Both the position numbers and the translations under genes were made by a program. From a virus: a stretch of DNA of 52,544 bases. This document shows, one piece after another, positions 27,200 to 35,208 of the stretch (position 1 is its first letter; each line of letters opens with the position of its first letter). The notes under the pieces were generated by a model that did not search any database, was not told the origin of the DNA, and saw only the letters and a list, made by a program, of their open reading frames with translations. The stretch covers positions 1-52,544 of the IMG/VR virus record IMGVR_UViG_3300013188_000002; one strand, written 5' to 3'.

Positions 27200-27519
27200 T
27201 CTAAGTCCACCCATCGTGTGTCAAGTTGTTCGTGTATGTATTGACGAACCTCCTCGATAGTGGCGTCATCATACACAAGAAAGCATTTGCCCCCTGCCAT
27301 CTCTATCTCCTTCATACATTTGATTTGTAGGGCGGTTGGCTTCTTAGTTTTGTCAGCCTTACATTCCATTCCTACAAACCGTCCACTTACAATAGCTACC
27401 TTGTCTGGGATACCCGACCTTCCAAAAGGCCCTGCCTGTGGGTTGTAATACCAGACACCTTCTTCCTTCAACATCTTGTCAAGTTTACGTTTAATCTTTC
27501 CTTCAGGTGTAGATGCCAT
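27193..27519 (-). CDS. VRR-NUC domain nuclease (108 aa)
   Basis: The fold core is clear: an early Glu6, then QAGPFGRSGIPDKVAIVSGRFVGMECKAD, giving the catalytic PD..ExK set Asp39, Glu52, Lys54. VRR-NUC domains cut branched or flapped DNA; phages often carry them as a stand-alone protein of about 100 residues, as here. The neighbours are a SNF2 helicase downstream (overlapping) and a Cas4/RecB-like nuclease upstream, which fits DNA recombination or junction processing. Confidence 0.8.
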   Translation of the reverse strand: MASTPEGKIKRKLDKMLKEEGVWYYNPQAGPFGRSGIPDKVAIVSGRFVGMECKADKTKKPTALQIKCMKEIEMAGGKCFLVYDDATIEEVRQYIHEQLDTRWVDLEC

Positions 27520-27539
27520 AAGATTACATACTTGTCAAG

Positions 27540-28199
27540 TTAAATTTGTGCGTACTCACACATATTTTGTGCGGGGCAGAACCTACATAAACCACTTGGT
27601 TTAGCAGGCCAGTTCTCTGTCTCCGCAGATTTGTAGATACGGTCTATCCTAGCTAGTAGGTTTTGCCACATCTCAGCAGACTGGTCTCGACTAAATTCTT
27701 CCGAGTCCATCTTCATCTCTTTGAGCCAGACAAACGTGGTCTTTATGTTTACGACCTCAGGGAAATGCTTCCACACTTGTAGTGCGAACATCTCAAGCTG
27801 TGTAAAATCTGGCCTACGCTTACCTGTTTTCCAATCAAGTACGATTGCTGTGTCCTCTTTCAGTATCAGTACATCAAGTATGGATCTCAGCCATGCGTCA
27901 TCCGCAAACCAACTTGTTGGTGTAAGGTCTTCCGTCAGTGTCAGCTGTCGTTCAGCGTGTAACTCTCCGCCCCTTGCCATACCCTCTATGGTCTGACATA
28001 GCACTTCGTACTTCTCGACCTCAGGCGGCAGGACTGTGTTGTTCACTAACCTCTGCTCTAAGTATTCGTGGATACGCTCGCCATACTTGCTTGCTTCGCC
28101 ACCTTTATCCTGCACTTCTTTCGTTACTCGTTGGTGATAGTAACGTTTCGGGCAGTTCTCATACAGCTTGATAGCCGAGAATGAATGCGCTAACTGCAT
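27540..28199 (-). CDS. Cas4/RecB-like PD-(D/E)XK nuclease with Fe-S cysteines (219 aa)
   Basis: I chose the ATG at 28199 (GGAG five bases upstream) over an ATG at 28241. The N-terminus SFSAIKLYENCPKRYYH is the classic RecB-family opening. The nuclease core has ILDVLILKEDTAIVLDWKTGKRRPDFTQL (Asp, then Asp-x-Lys). The C-terminus holds GLCRFCPAQNMCEYA. Together with the N-terminal Cys this gives four cysteines, the iron-sulfur arrangement of Cas4/AddB. The likely role is 5'-end resection of phage or host DNA. Confidence 0.8.
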   Translation of the reverse strand: MQLAHSFSAIKLYENCPKRYYHQRVTKEVQDKGGEASKYGERIHEYLEQRLVNNTVLPPEVEKYEVLCQTIEGMARGGELHAERQLTLTEDLTPTSWFADDAWLRSILDVLILKEDTAIVLDWKTGKRRPDFTQLEMFALQVWKHFPEVVNIKTTFVWLKEMKMDSEEFSRDQSAEMWQNLLARIDRIYKSAETENWPAKPSGLCRFCPAQNMCEYAQI

Positions 28200-28253
28200 A
28201 TAAACTCCATAGGGTTGCACCGTGAAGGCGGTATTCGCCACCCACGGTAAAGT

Positions 28254-30128
28254 TTACTTAGCATCACTATAGTTATACCCCACGCCTGACTCGCAAGCAA
28301 CAGGTAAATCCTTTGCCCAGCGCGGAGGAGTAGACATTCTCTTCTCAACAAGTTGCTGTGCGTGTGACTTATCCTCTTCCGCGGCAGTGATGATTACTTC
28401 GTCATGTACCTGAAAGGCAACGTGGTATGACTGACCGATTGATGCCATCTGTTCAGCCACCACAATCCTAGCTAGTGCTTGGACTATGTTCTCTGTGACC
28501 TTCCCACCATAGATGCGTGTCCAGTCAACGGTTATCTGTTCGCCCGATGTCACTCGTGCCTTCGCTAGTTTGCGATAGGTTCGTGCGTCTGCGATATATT
28601 CAAAGCCATCTGGTGTCTGACGCAGAGCGTTGTACTGGATGCGTAGTCCGTTGGGTAGGACGATACCGTTACTGTCGAATGGTAGTAAGTCAGTGATGTT
28701 CCCACTGCCACCTGCCACCATAGTAGTAAGAGCATGACCACACTTGTTCCACAGGGATACAATCTTGTGGTTCTTCTGTCGATACAACCTGACAATACGT
28801 TGTGCTTCGTTCTCGTCAATGTCTACCGCTATTCCCCCCTGCCCAAGCGCAAGCGTGTTACGAAATTTAACATGACCCATACCGTAACCTAACCCTAGAA
28901 TACAGGTCTTGCCGACAAAGCGTTCAATCTTGTCAGCCTTAGTCACCTTCTTACCGTAGACTTCAGAGGCAAACTCACTGTACACATCACGGCCTTCTCT
29001 AAATGCCTGTACAAGATCCTCTTGTCCTGCAATGTAAGCGACCATCCTCGCTTCTATCTGCGATGAGTCACAGGCTACAAGCACCTCTCCAAGTGGGGCG
29101 GTCAACGCCTCTCTGATAGCACCGTTGCGTGGTAGGTTCTGTAAGTTCAGCTTATCACCGCCACTAAACCTACCTGTATGTGCGCCATAGTAGTTGAGCA
29201 TGATAGGTAATGCGCCTCGCTCGGCCACCTTCATCAAGTTCTCTGTGCGTGTCTCTTCGATTGTGGATTTAGTACCTAGCCTTGCCGCCACTAAGTTCTG
29301 GACTCTTGGGTCTGGATGTTCAAGTAGGGCTGTAAACTCTTTGTCTGTCTTGGCAAAAGCGTATGTCTCTTTACCTGTACGCAGACTGGTTTTCATTGGT
29401 GGTTCTACACCTACCGTAGACAACAGCTTAGAGAATATCTGGTTAGACATAAGGGCTTTCTTCACCTTGTCCTCACTCAATCCTTTCAGAGCCAAGTCGT
29501 CTATCAGTTTGCGCTTGTCTGCCTTCACCTTTTCCAAGTGACGCTCAAGCACATCAGTGTCGAGTTGGATTACAGGTTGCGTGTACATCCGTATCGTCTG
29601 GTCAATGACCATCAGCTCCGATACAGGAAACCCCTCTTTCAATTTTTGGAATAGTTGGTATGTCAGTTCAACATCGTTGACACAGTAGGACGCATACCTG
29701 TCAAGTTCTTCTGGTGTGAAGTCCTTCAAGTGACGGCCCAGATTGTTGAACACTTCATCACCCTTCTGCCCCAAGCCATAGTGTGCAGTCAGGTTCTTGA
29801 GCGACCCACCTACCGTGGCATTGTGTAGGGGTCTTGCCATAGACAGAGTATCTAACCAAAACCTAGGCTTGATACCGTAGTGCCATGACAAGATAGCCCC
29901 ATCAAATGCGGCATTGTGAGCAAGTATCGCCTTGTCAGAATAGTCTAACGAGTTGAGAAACTTGCCCACATTGTCACCGCTATACCAGTCGGTAGGGAAA
30001 TCGTTCACCTTGACGCATACACCAATCACCTCAAAGCGAGGGTCACGAACATAAGCCTCCGTTGTCATCTTCGACAATGAGTACTCACGGTCATAGTAGG
30101 TTTCAAAGTCAATGGTAACGATGTCCAT
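28254..30128 (-). CDS. Family A DNA polymerase with 3'-5' exonuclease, Leu at the Phe762 position (624 aa)
   Basis: The exonuclease motifs are DFE (Asp7, Glu9), HNAAFD (Asp76) and YCVNDVELT (Asp152). Polymerase motif A is VACDSSQIEAR (Asp354); motif B is RFVGKTCILGLGYG with Arg403, Lys407, Leu411, Tyr415; motif C is QVHDEV (576-578). Leu411 aligns with E. coli Pol I Phe762, a class reported to be common in marine viruses. No 5'-3' exonuclease domain and no inserted domain is seen. It is the replicative polymerase of this phage, encoded with the nucleases and helicase. Confidence 0.9.
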   Translation of the reverse strand: MDIVTIDFETYYDREYSLSKMTTEAYVRDPRFEVIGVCVKVNDFPTDWYSGDNVGKFLNSLDYSDKAILAHNAAFDGAILSWHYGIKPRFWLDTLSMARPLHNATVGGSLKNLTAHYGLGQKGDEVFNNLGRHLKDFTPEELDRYASYCVNDVELTYQLFQKLKEGFPVSELMVIDQTIRMYTQPVIQLDTDVLERHLEKVKADKRKLIDDLALKGLSEDKVKKALMSNQIFSKLLSTVGVEPPMKTSLRTGKETYAFAKTDKEFTALLEHPDPRVQNLVAARLGTKSTIEETRTENLMKVAERGALPIMLNYYGAHTGRFSGGDKLNLQNLPRNGAIREALTAPLGEVLVACDSSQIEARMVAYIAGQEDLVQAFREGRDVYSEFASEVYGKKVTKADKIERFVGKTCILGLGYGMGHVKFRNTLALGQGGIAVDIDENEAQRIVRLYRQKNHKIVSLWNKCGHALTTMVAGGSGNITDLLPFDSNGIVLPNGLRIQYNALRQTPDGFEYIADARTYRKLAKARVTSGEQITVDWTRIYGGKVTENIVQALARIVVAEQMASIGQSYHVAFQVHDEVIITAAEEDKSHAQQLVEKRMSTPPRWAKDLPVACESGVGYNYSDAK

Positions 30129-30130
30129 GA

Positions 30131-30589
30131 TTAGCTTTCCTTAACTACTTCGCTAGCTAAAGCTACATAACCACAAGTATCGACGTAGTTATCTGAGTTA
30201 TCAGGACTGCTTTTTACCCTAGCAATCTTGAGCAACGCCATCATCATAGGTACATCATGAGCAGAAAACTCTACCCCTTTATAAGCAGACCACAGTTCAG
30301 CAGTAGTCTTTGCGTTATCTGCAAAGTCACCATGCTGTTCTTCACGCACTTCTTCTACCAAACTAGTAGCAACGTACAACGTCTTGCTACGAGTGCGCTT
30401 ATGCGGATGCTCATTCTGAGTAACCTCGGCTTCAATAACTTCCTTTGGCGTACCTATCTTCTGCATCAGCTTATAGGTATACCCATACGAAACACCAGTA
30501 GCTTTGGATACTTCCTTTGGACTGGCGAGTTTATTCTTGAGAAGGTATGCCCACACCTTCTCTGCTTTAGTCTTTTTCTTACGAGCCAT
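30131..30589 (-). CDS. DUF6378-like protein with N-terminal HTH-like region (152 aa)
   Basis: I chose the ATG at 30589 (AGGAGAACGAG upstream). The C-terminus (HGDFADNAKTTAELWSAY, HDVPMMMALLKIARVK, DNYVDTCGYVALASE) matches a phage family I know as DUF6378, of unknown function. The first ~55 residues (AEKVWAYLLKNKLASPKEVSKATGVSYGYTYKLMQKIG) look like a winged or simple HTH, an addition I do not recall for the family. It starts inside the last codons of the Ntn-hydrolase gene and ends 2 bp before the polymerase gene. Confidence 0.65.
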   Translation of the reverse strand: MARKKKTKAEKVWAYLLKNKLASPKEVSKATGVSYGYTYKLMQKIGTPKEVIEAEVTQNEHPHKRTRSKTLYVATSLVEEVREEQHGDFADNAKTTAELWSAYKGVEFSAHDVPMMMALLKIARVKSSPDNSDNYVDTCGYVALASEVVKES

Positions 30590-31079
30590 TCTCGTTCTCC
30601 TCAAAGTTACTCTCCTGTAAAGTATACAATGCCACGCCTTTACCGCAGTGTAAAGAGTATTCATTAGCTACACTTACTGCTTGAGCCGCATTAGCCCCCA
30701 TAGCAAGTGCGCCCATTGCGTATTCTTTACCCTCACCGAAAGCCATTGGTGCTTGTAATCTCACAGGTGAGAAGGTTGCTTTACTTTCATGACCATGAAA
30801 GCCTTCATAGACACACAGCCCTTGTTCATCGACAACGATTAGCTGTGCCATAGATGGGGCTATATCCAAGTGCATTCGGTGTTCCCAATCATAACCTCCT
30901 GCAAACCAGTCTCTCAACTGGATGATATATCCCAACATACCAACGCCTGAGACTATACAAACTTTCTTAGTGTCAGGGTGGGTAATATACCAAGCCTTCT
31001 CTGCCTCCCATTTCATAGAGCCATCGTTAGCCTGTTGATCAGTGGCAAGCGACTTACCATCCCATACAATTACTGTCAT
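30579..31079 (-). CDS. Proteasome/HslV-like Ntn hydrolase (166 aa)
   Basis: The ATG at 31079 has GGAGAAAG upstream and starts M-TVIVWDGKSLATDQQ; removal of Met exposes Thr as a possible N-terminal nucleophile. After it, Asp13 and Lys27 fall near the Asp17/Lys33 positions of HslV and proteasome beta subunits. The second half (APMAFGEGKEYAMGALAMGANAAQAVSVANEY) resembles the IGSGG-x-YA-x-AA helix region of HslV. Similar phage proteins exist but I know of no tested activity. Position: zinc-ribbon gene upstream (4-bp overlap), DUF6378 gene downstream. Confidence 0.65.
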   Translation of the reverse strand: MTVIVWDGKSLATDQQANDGSMKWEAEKAWYITHPDTKKVCIVSGVGMLGYIIQLRDWFAGGYDWEHRMHLDIAPSMAQLIVVDEQGLCVYEGFHGHESKATFSPVRLQAPMAFGEGKEYAMGALAMGANAAQAVSVANEYSLHCGKGVALYTLQESNFEENENGS

Positions 31080-31288
31080 TCTTTCTCCTTCCAATTAACA
31101 TTAAAATGTAGCCATCCCCTGAAGGGATACCAAAGCATCACGTTGTTATAAAACTTACACTCTCGGTTCACACATTGCCGCACACTAATTGGCTTGATGT
31201 GTTTGAAAGGGCCTTTGCCCCAGTGGGTATGTCGGGTCATTACTCCGCACTCAAAACAACTTGGTGATGATGCTTTGGTAATCTTCAA
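31076..31288 (-). CDS. Small zinc-ribbon-like protein (70 aa)
   Basis: It carries Cys11-x2-Cys14 (SCFECGVMTRH) and Cys39-x4-Cys44 (QCVNRECKFY), a plausible four-cysteine zinc site, plus a Trp/His-rich C-terminus (LWYPFRGWLHFNVNW). The stop overlaps the start of the Ntn hydrolase gene. Function is unknown; in phages such ribbons often contact host transcription or replication proteins, which is only a guess here. Confidence 0.6.
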   Translation of the reverse strand: MKITKASSPSCFECGVMTRHTHWGKGPFKHIKPISVRQCVNRECKFYNNVMLWYPFRGWLHFNVNWKEKE

Positions 31289-32173
31289 TTAGCCCTCCGC
31301 AAATACACCGAAACGTCTACGCAGTTCGATGCTCTGGTTGTTACACACATAATCAAGAGCCTTGAGTACATCTTTACCTTTTGGCTTGCTAGACATGTAG
31401 TATCCTGTACTTGTGGTCTGTGCTAGCCCCTTGAGCAACTCAGGTGGAAACTCGTTGTCACGAATAGAACTCTCAAGCAAGTCCATCCACTGCTTTGATT
31501 CCCACTGTGGTTGTTGCCAATGCCATTGGTTCTTCTCAGCCTGACGCTCAGCCCACATCTCATCAATGATGCCATCGAAAGCATGGACTCTGACACGAGC
31601 CTTGATACCACGTTTGAAGGTAGCCAATGCCCTGCGCCATTGCTTACGCTCCTCTGGCTTCTCGACTAGCTTTACATCTGCTTTGGGATTGAGACACTCA
31701 CCGTTCACAATGTCGAACTGAATACCTTCAAAGTAATAGGCTTGTTCACGCATCGCAGGGTTGTAGTATCGGTAAGTAGAGTACCAGTGATTTTCGACTT
31801 TCGCGTCATCCTCAATCTCTAACTCTTTCATGCGCTTGAGTACAGGCTGAGTACCTGCGATACGATACAGCCCTTTACGGTGTCGCATAGTAGTGAAGGG
31901 TAGCCAACGGTGTAGGGCAGAGACTACTGTCTGTGCATAAGACTGCCACACCTCTGGCGGTGCGACAAACGTCAACGTGTTGTCAGGTGACAGTCGGCAT
32001 AAGTCGTTCGTGCCATAGCCTGTAATCTTGAACAGGTAATCATCGCCATCACGGAACATACGAAGCCAACCTGTAATGGGCTTGCCCTTGTGTGGCGTAC
32101 GCACCCTTGACCAGAGTGCATCCGCTTGTTGATAATTTAGAATGGTTCTATCCTGTGGTTCTAACCAACTCAT
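31289..32173 (-). CDS. Uncharacterised protein, Trp-rich (294 aa)
   Basis: The ATG follows AAGGAGGAAAAGCA. I recognise no domain. The N-terminus has DRTILNYQQADALWSRVRT and a strand-rich block (YLFKITGYGTNDLCRLSPDNTLTFVAP). The centre is rich in Arg/Tyr/Trp (NHWYSTYRYYNPAMREQAYYFEG) and the C-terminal third has WHWQQPQWESKQWMDLLESSI. Basic and aromatic residues suggest nucleic-acid contact. It overlaps the coiled-coil gene upstream by 4 bp, so it belongs to the MoxR/VWA transcription unit. Confidence 0.6.
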   Translation of the reverse strand: MSWLEPQDRTILNYQQADALWSRVRTPHKGKPITGWLRMFRDGDDYLFKITGYGTNDLCRLSPDNTLTFVAPPEVWQSYAQTVVSALHRWLPFTTMRHRKGLYRIAGTQPVLKRMKELEIEDDAKVENHWYSTYRYYNPAMREQAYYFEGIQFDIVNGECLNPKADVKLVEKPEERKQWRRALATFKRGIKARVRVHAFDGIIDEMWAERQAEKNQWHWQQPQWESKQWMDLLESSIRDNEFPPELLKGLAQTTSTGYYMSSKPKGKDVLKALDYVCNNQSIELRRRFGVFAEG

Positions 32174-32565
32174 TGCTTTTCCTCCTTGTTATATTCATCT
32201 TTGAAACTGCCAGATAAGGTAAAGTCCGTGTCATCTTTCAGCATTTCTTGTAGCTTGCTGACTGGCACAAGCCTTGCCTTCCACATGTAACTATCAATCG
32301 CTCTATCAAACGCAGTAGAGTAGTCATCAAGTTTATCAGCAACCTGCTTTTCCACATTGTCATAAAGCACATGCATCATCTGCTCCATGTCTACTGGTCT
32401 GCGATTGATTTGCTTGAGGTGTTCTGCAAGTGTGCTATCTACCTCTCGCATTTCGTCTTTATGCTTCTGCATTTGCTCGTGCATCACAGACATAAAGTGT
32501 CTAGTAGAGCGTTGCAGTTCATCGACTTGACGCTCCAACTTATTTATCCTTTCTAACTCGTTCAT
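32170..32565 (-). CDS. Coiled-coil protein of the MoxR/VWA operon (131 aa)
   Basis: The first ~60 residues form a clear coiled coil (ERINKLERQVDELQRSTRHF, MHEQMQKHKDEMREVDSTLAEHLKQI). The rest is helical and ends in a charged tail. No known domain. It is encoded between the uncharacterised 224-aa and 294-aa proteins, with start and stop overlaps or gaps of only a few bases, so it probably works with them, perhaps as an oligomerising adaptor. Confidence 0.6.
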   Translation of the reverse strand: MNELERINKLERQVDELQRSTRHFMSVMHEQMQKHKDEMREVDSTLAEHLKQINRRPVDMEQMMHVLYDNVEKQVADKLDDYSTAFDRAIDSYMWKARLVPVSKLQEMLKDDTDFTLSGSFKDEYNKEEKQ

Positions 32566-32567
32566 AG

Positions 32568-33242
32568 TTACCTCGTCAGTTTGTTTAGGGTTACAGCAGC
32601 AGTCATACTGTTAAGGTCAACGTCTAGCTCGACCTCAGCTTTCTTACGTTCGACTACCTTCTTGTGACGTTCCTTAGCTTCCTCTGGAACCAAGTCCCAA
32701 AGGGCAGGGAAAGCCTTGAGTGCAGGGGCAAGGGTAGAGTATGTCTCCATCAGCTTGTTGATACCCTCAAGAAACTTCTCTTGCTTAGCCTCTTGTTCGA
32801 ATATCTTACGGACATACTCTTTGAACTCAGGGATTAGCCATGACCAACGGCTGTCATTGTAGTCAGCTTTGTTTGACCGCCACTCTGACTTGAAGCCTGT
32901 AGTCTCTGGATGAAAGTTGTGAGGCCACGGCATAGCCTTGCTGAACTCTAGCCGTACCTCATCACACTCATAAGCGTTGCGTTTGTATTCAGCAGTTTGG
33001 AATACATCTTCTGGTGCGTTGAAGAACCCTGCAAAGTTTATGCTCGACTCTTTCTTCATTGCGTAGTCAGGCAATGCGTTGAACTTTGCAATCACATCAG
33101 CAGGGAAAAAGGACTGATAAAGTTTATCAGCCCAGTGTGCAGGTACATCCGCCTTAGCCTTGTCGATGCTCTCCTTGAACATCGCTCTCGCATTGTTGCG
33201 AATGTTATCTTTAAGTTGATCAGAAAATCTTACAGTAGCCAT
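32568..33242 (-). CDS. Uncharacterised protein downstream of the VWA gene (224 aa)
   Basis: The start lies 3 bp after the VWA gene stop, with GGAGGTATAAG as ribosome site. It opens MATVRFSDQLKDNIRNNARAMF, contains FFPADVIAKFNALPDY and FHPETTGFKSEWRS, and has a charged helical C-terminus (KERHKKVVERKKAEVELDV). I know no domain for it. Position makes it a likely client or partner of the MoxR/VWA pair. Confidence 0.6.
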   Translation of the reverse strand: MATVRFSDQLKDNIRNNARAMFKESIDKAKADVPAHWADKLYQSFFPADVIAKFNALPDYAMKKESSINFAGFFNAPEDVFQTAEYKRNAYECDEVRLEFSKAMPWPHNFHPETTGFKSEWRSNKADYNDSRWSWLIPEFKEYVRKIFEQEAKQEKFLEGINKLMETYSTLAPALKAFPALWDLVPEEAKERHKKVVERKKAEVELDVDLNSMTAAVTLNKLTR

Positions 33243-33245
33243 GTC

Positions 33246-34343
33246 TTATACCTCCATCATTACTACTTCACCGAATGGTGCTTCATTGTCGTGTGTGGAT
33301 ACCCACAGCACAGGATATTCTGGTGCATCACCGAAGTCGTTACAGCACAGGTCAGTTAGAAATACACAAGCGACAGGATTGATGTCGTTGTCTCTCATGT
33401 ATTGAAACACTGGACTGAAAGCTGTACCGCCACCGCCATGCGGCTTGATAACTGGTGCTTCACCTTGTTCGAACACATCGTAGTGACATACTTCTGAATC
33501 GAAGTAGATGATGTGTAGTTTGGATGGGTGATGGTCTTGCTGAACCTTGAGTATCTCTGCCGCATACTGGTCAATCTCTTCTTGCCCGATTGAACCTGAG
33601 CAGTCGATAGCAAACGCCATCTCACCCAATGCCTCGCCTGTGATACTTGGCAGATACATACCTTGCTGTATAAACCTGCGGTTAGGTCTGGCAAATGAAC
33701 GGTCATCAGTCTTGTGCTTGACAATGAACCGCTGAAGTATATCCGCCCAATAGACTTTGGGTTGCAGGATGTTTTCGACAAGACGTTCAAGTCCTGCACT
33801 CATCTTGCCCATCATCTTGGCGGCTTGTGCGGCTTGAGCAACCTTGACCTTCCACTCTGCGGCCTGTTGCTCTAGCTCGGCAGGTGAACCCTCGCCATCC
33901 TGACAATCATCAAGCGGGTCATCCTGCCCCTCTGGTGTGTCTGGCAAGATGTTGTAGATACCATCACTGGTTCCGTTACCTGCATTGTAAATGTCATCAC
34001 TGAGCAGACCGACATCAGGCATCTTGCCGATGTGTTCATCAGTCAGCAACTTGTTGATGACATAATCAGCCGCTTGATTCCACTTACGAGGGTCACGGCT
34101 TTGTCTGCGAAAGTTATGCTCCAACATAGGGTGCATACATTCGTGAGCGATGAGGAACTTTAGCTCCTCATCATTCAACGACTCGCAGAACTCAGGGTTG
34201 AATAGCACCTGCTTGCCGTTAGTAGCGGCAGTAGGTACGTCCTCGCTCAGTTTGAATGGCATGTTCATGGCGACATTGCCTATGAACGGATGCTCAAGCA
34301 CAAGGGCAGTCTTGCCCTTGCTAAGTCGTTTGTTAAGATCCAT
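33246..34343 (-). CDS. DUF2201-like metallopeptidase plus VWA domain protein (365 aa)
   Basis: Residues 60-80 hold FLIAHECMHPMLEHNFR, with HECMH (67-71) as a zinc-binding HExxH motif, as in the DUF2201 N-terminal domain. An acidic linker (DTPEGQDDPLDDCQDGEG) follows. Residues 240-365 form a von Willebrand A-like fold with the MIDAS motif AIDCSGSIG (Asp247, Ser249, Ser251), then GGGGTAFSP and VFLTDLCC. VWA partners of MoxR ATPases deliver or hold substrates for remodelling. Its gene follows the DUF3150-like gene with touching ends, two genes after the MoxR gene. Confidence 0.8.
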   Translation of the reverse strand: MDLNKRLSKGKTALVLEHPFIGNVAMNMPFKLSEDVPTAATNGKQVLFNPEFCESLNDEELKFLIAHECMHPMLEHNFRRQSRDPRKWNQAADYVINKLLTDEHIGKMPDVGLLSDDIYNAGNGTSDGIYNILPDTPEGQDDPLDDCQDGEGSPAELEQQAAEWKVKVAQAAQAAKMMGKMSAGLERLVENILQPKVYWADILQRFIVKHKTDDRSFARPNRRFIQQGMYLPSITGEALGEMAFAIDCSGSIGQEEIDQYAAEILKVQQDHHPSKLHIIYFDSEVCHYDVFEQGEAPVIKPHGGGGTAFSPVFQYMRDNDINPVACVFLTDLCCNDFGDAPEYPVLWVSTHDNEAPFGEVVMMEV

Positions 34344-35194
34344 TAGTTACCTCCCATGAAAGCGCCCATCTTGTCCATGATTGCCTTAGCTTCTGCGGCT
34401 TTATCACGGCGTAAGTCTGGGTCATTACGAAGTGCATCAGGATGATGCTGTGTGAGTGATTGCTCCACCTCAAGACGCATGGCCTCAAGGTTGGGGTCAT
34501 CGGTGAAGTTCAACCGTGACAGGATTGAACATATCTCACGAGTGTTGCCGACCATTGTGTCTTTGAAGCCTTTAGCAGGGTCAGCAAGTGTCTCAGCCAT
34601 GTGCTTGACACGCTCATGCAGTCGGCTCCAAGCCTCATTCATTGCGTTCTGAGCCGCGTCTTGAACTCGTGCTTCCACATCGGAAGTGATACGAGCAAGT
34701 TCCTCGTCTGCAATGTCAACTCGGAAGTCGCCACTTGGAACAGGCATGATGCCCATGTCTATACTGAACTTAGCCGCGACCTCATCCAACGTGGGATAGT
34801 CTGCGTCATTGTATAGGTGGCCAAGAAAGCGTTGAGCGTCATACTTGAGCGACTCATACTCAGTCTTGAACTGATTGACGAGCATCTGCCACTCATACTT
34901 TTCCTTGCGGAAGTCAGTCATGAAAGACAGATAGTTTGCACTAGGCAAGATTTGTGTACCGTCAATGCCCCACGGCAACGTGTTGGCGTAGTACTTCTTG
35001 CGGATAGCAGTTGTTTTCTGATGAACATTGTTAAGGTAATCGTTCATCGGAAGCAGAGACTTGTTGTATCTACCTGCTGAGTTTACCGCAGAGTTTGCAG
35101 AGGCCACCTGTTCGGTGGCTCTCTTGTCGTATTTACGAGCAGTCCACTGCGACACACGCAGTTGAACAAGTAATGCTTTGTCTGAAAGTTTCAT
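34343..35194 (-). CDS. DUF3150-like protein of the MoxR/VWA module (283 aa)
   Basis: The ATG follows GGAGGTAACT. Residues ~70-92 read NTLPWGIDGTQILPSANYLSFM, followed by a helical stretch (RKEKYEWQMLVNQFKTEYESL), then LYNDADYPTLDEVAAKFSIDMGIMPVPSGDFRVDI. This 'LPW..G..lLP..NY', 'DYP', 'F....PVP..GDFRV' pattern fits what I recall of DUF3150, a family found beside MoxR and VWA genes. Its role is unknown. Encoded between the MoxR and VWA genes, it probably bridges or regulates them. Confidence 0.65.
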   Translation of the reverse strand: MKLSDKALLVQLRVSQWTARKYDKRATEQVASANSAVNSAGRYNKSLLPMNDYLNNVHQKTTAIRKKYYANTLPWGIDGTQILPSANYLSFMTDFRKEKYEWQMLVNQFKTEYESLKYDAQRFLGHLYNDADYPTLDEVAAKFSIDMGIMPVPSGDFRVDIADEELARITSDVEARVQDAAQNAMNEAWSRLHERVKHMAETLADPAKGFKDTMVGNTREICSILSRLNFTDDPNLEAMRLEVEQSLTQHHPDALRNDPDLRRDKAAEAKAIMDKMGAFMGGN

Positions 35195-35208
35195 AGTTAC
35201 CTCCGTTT

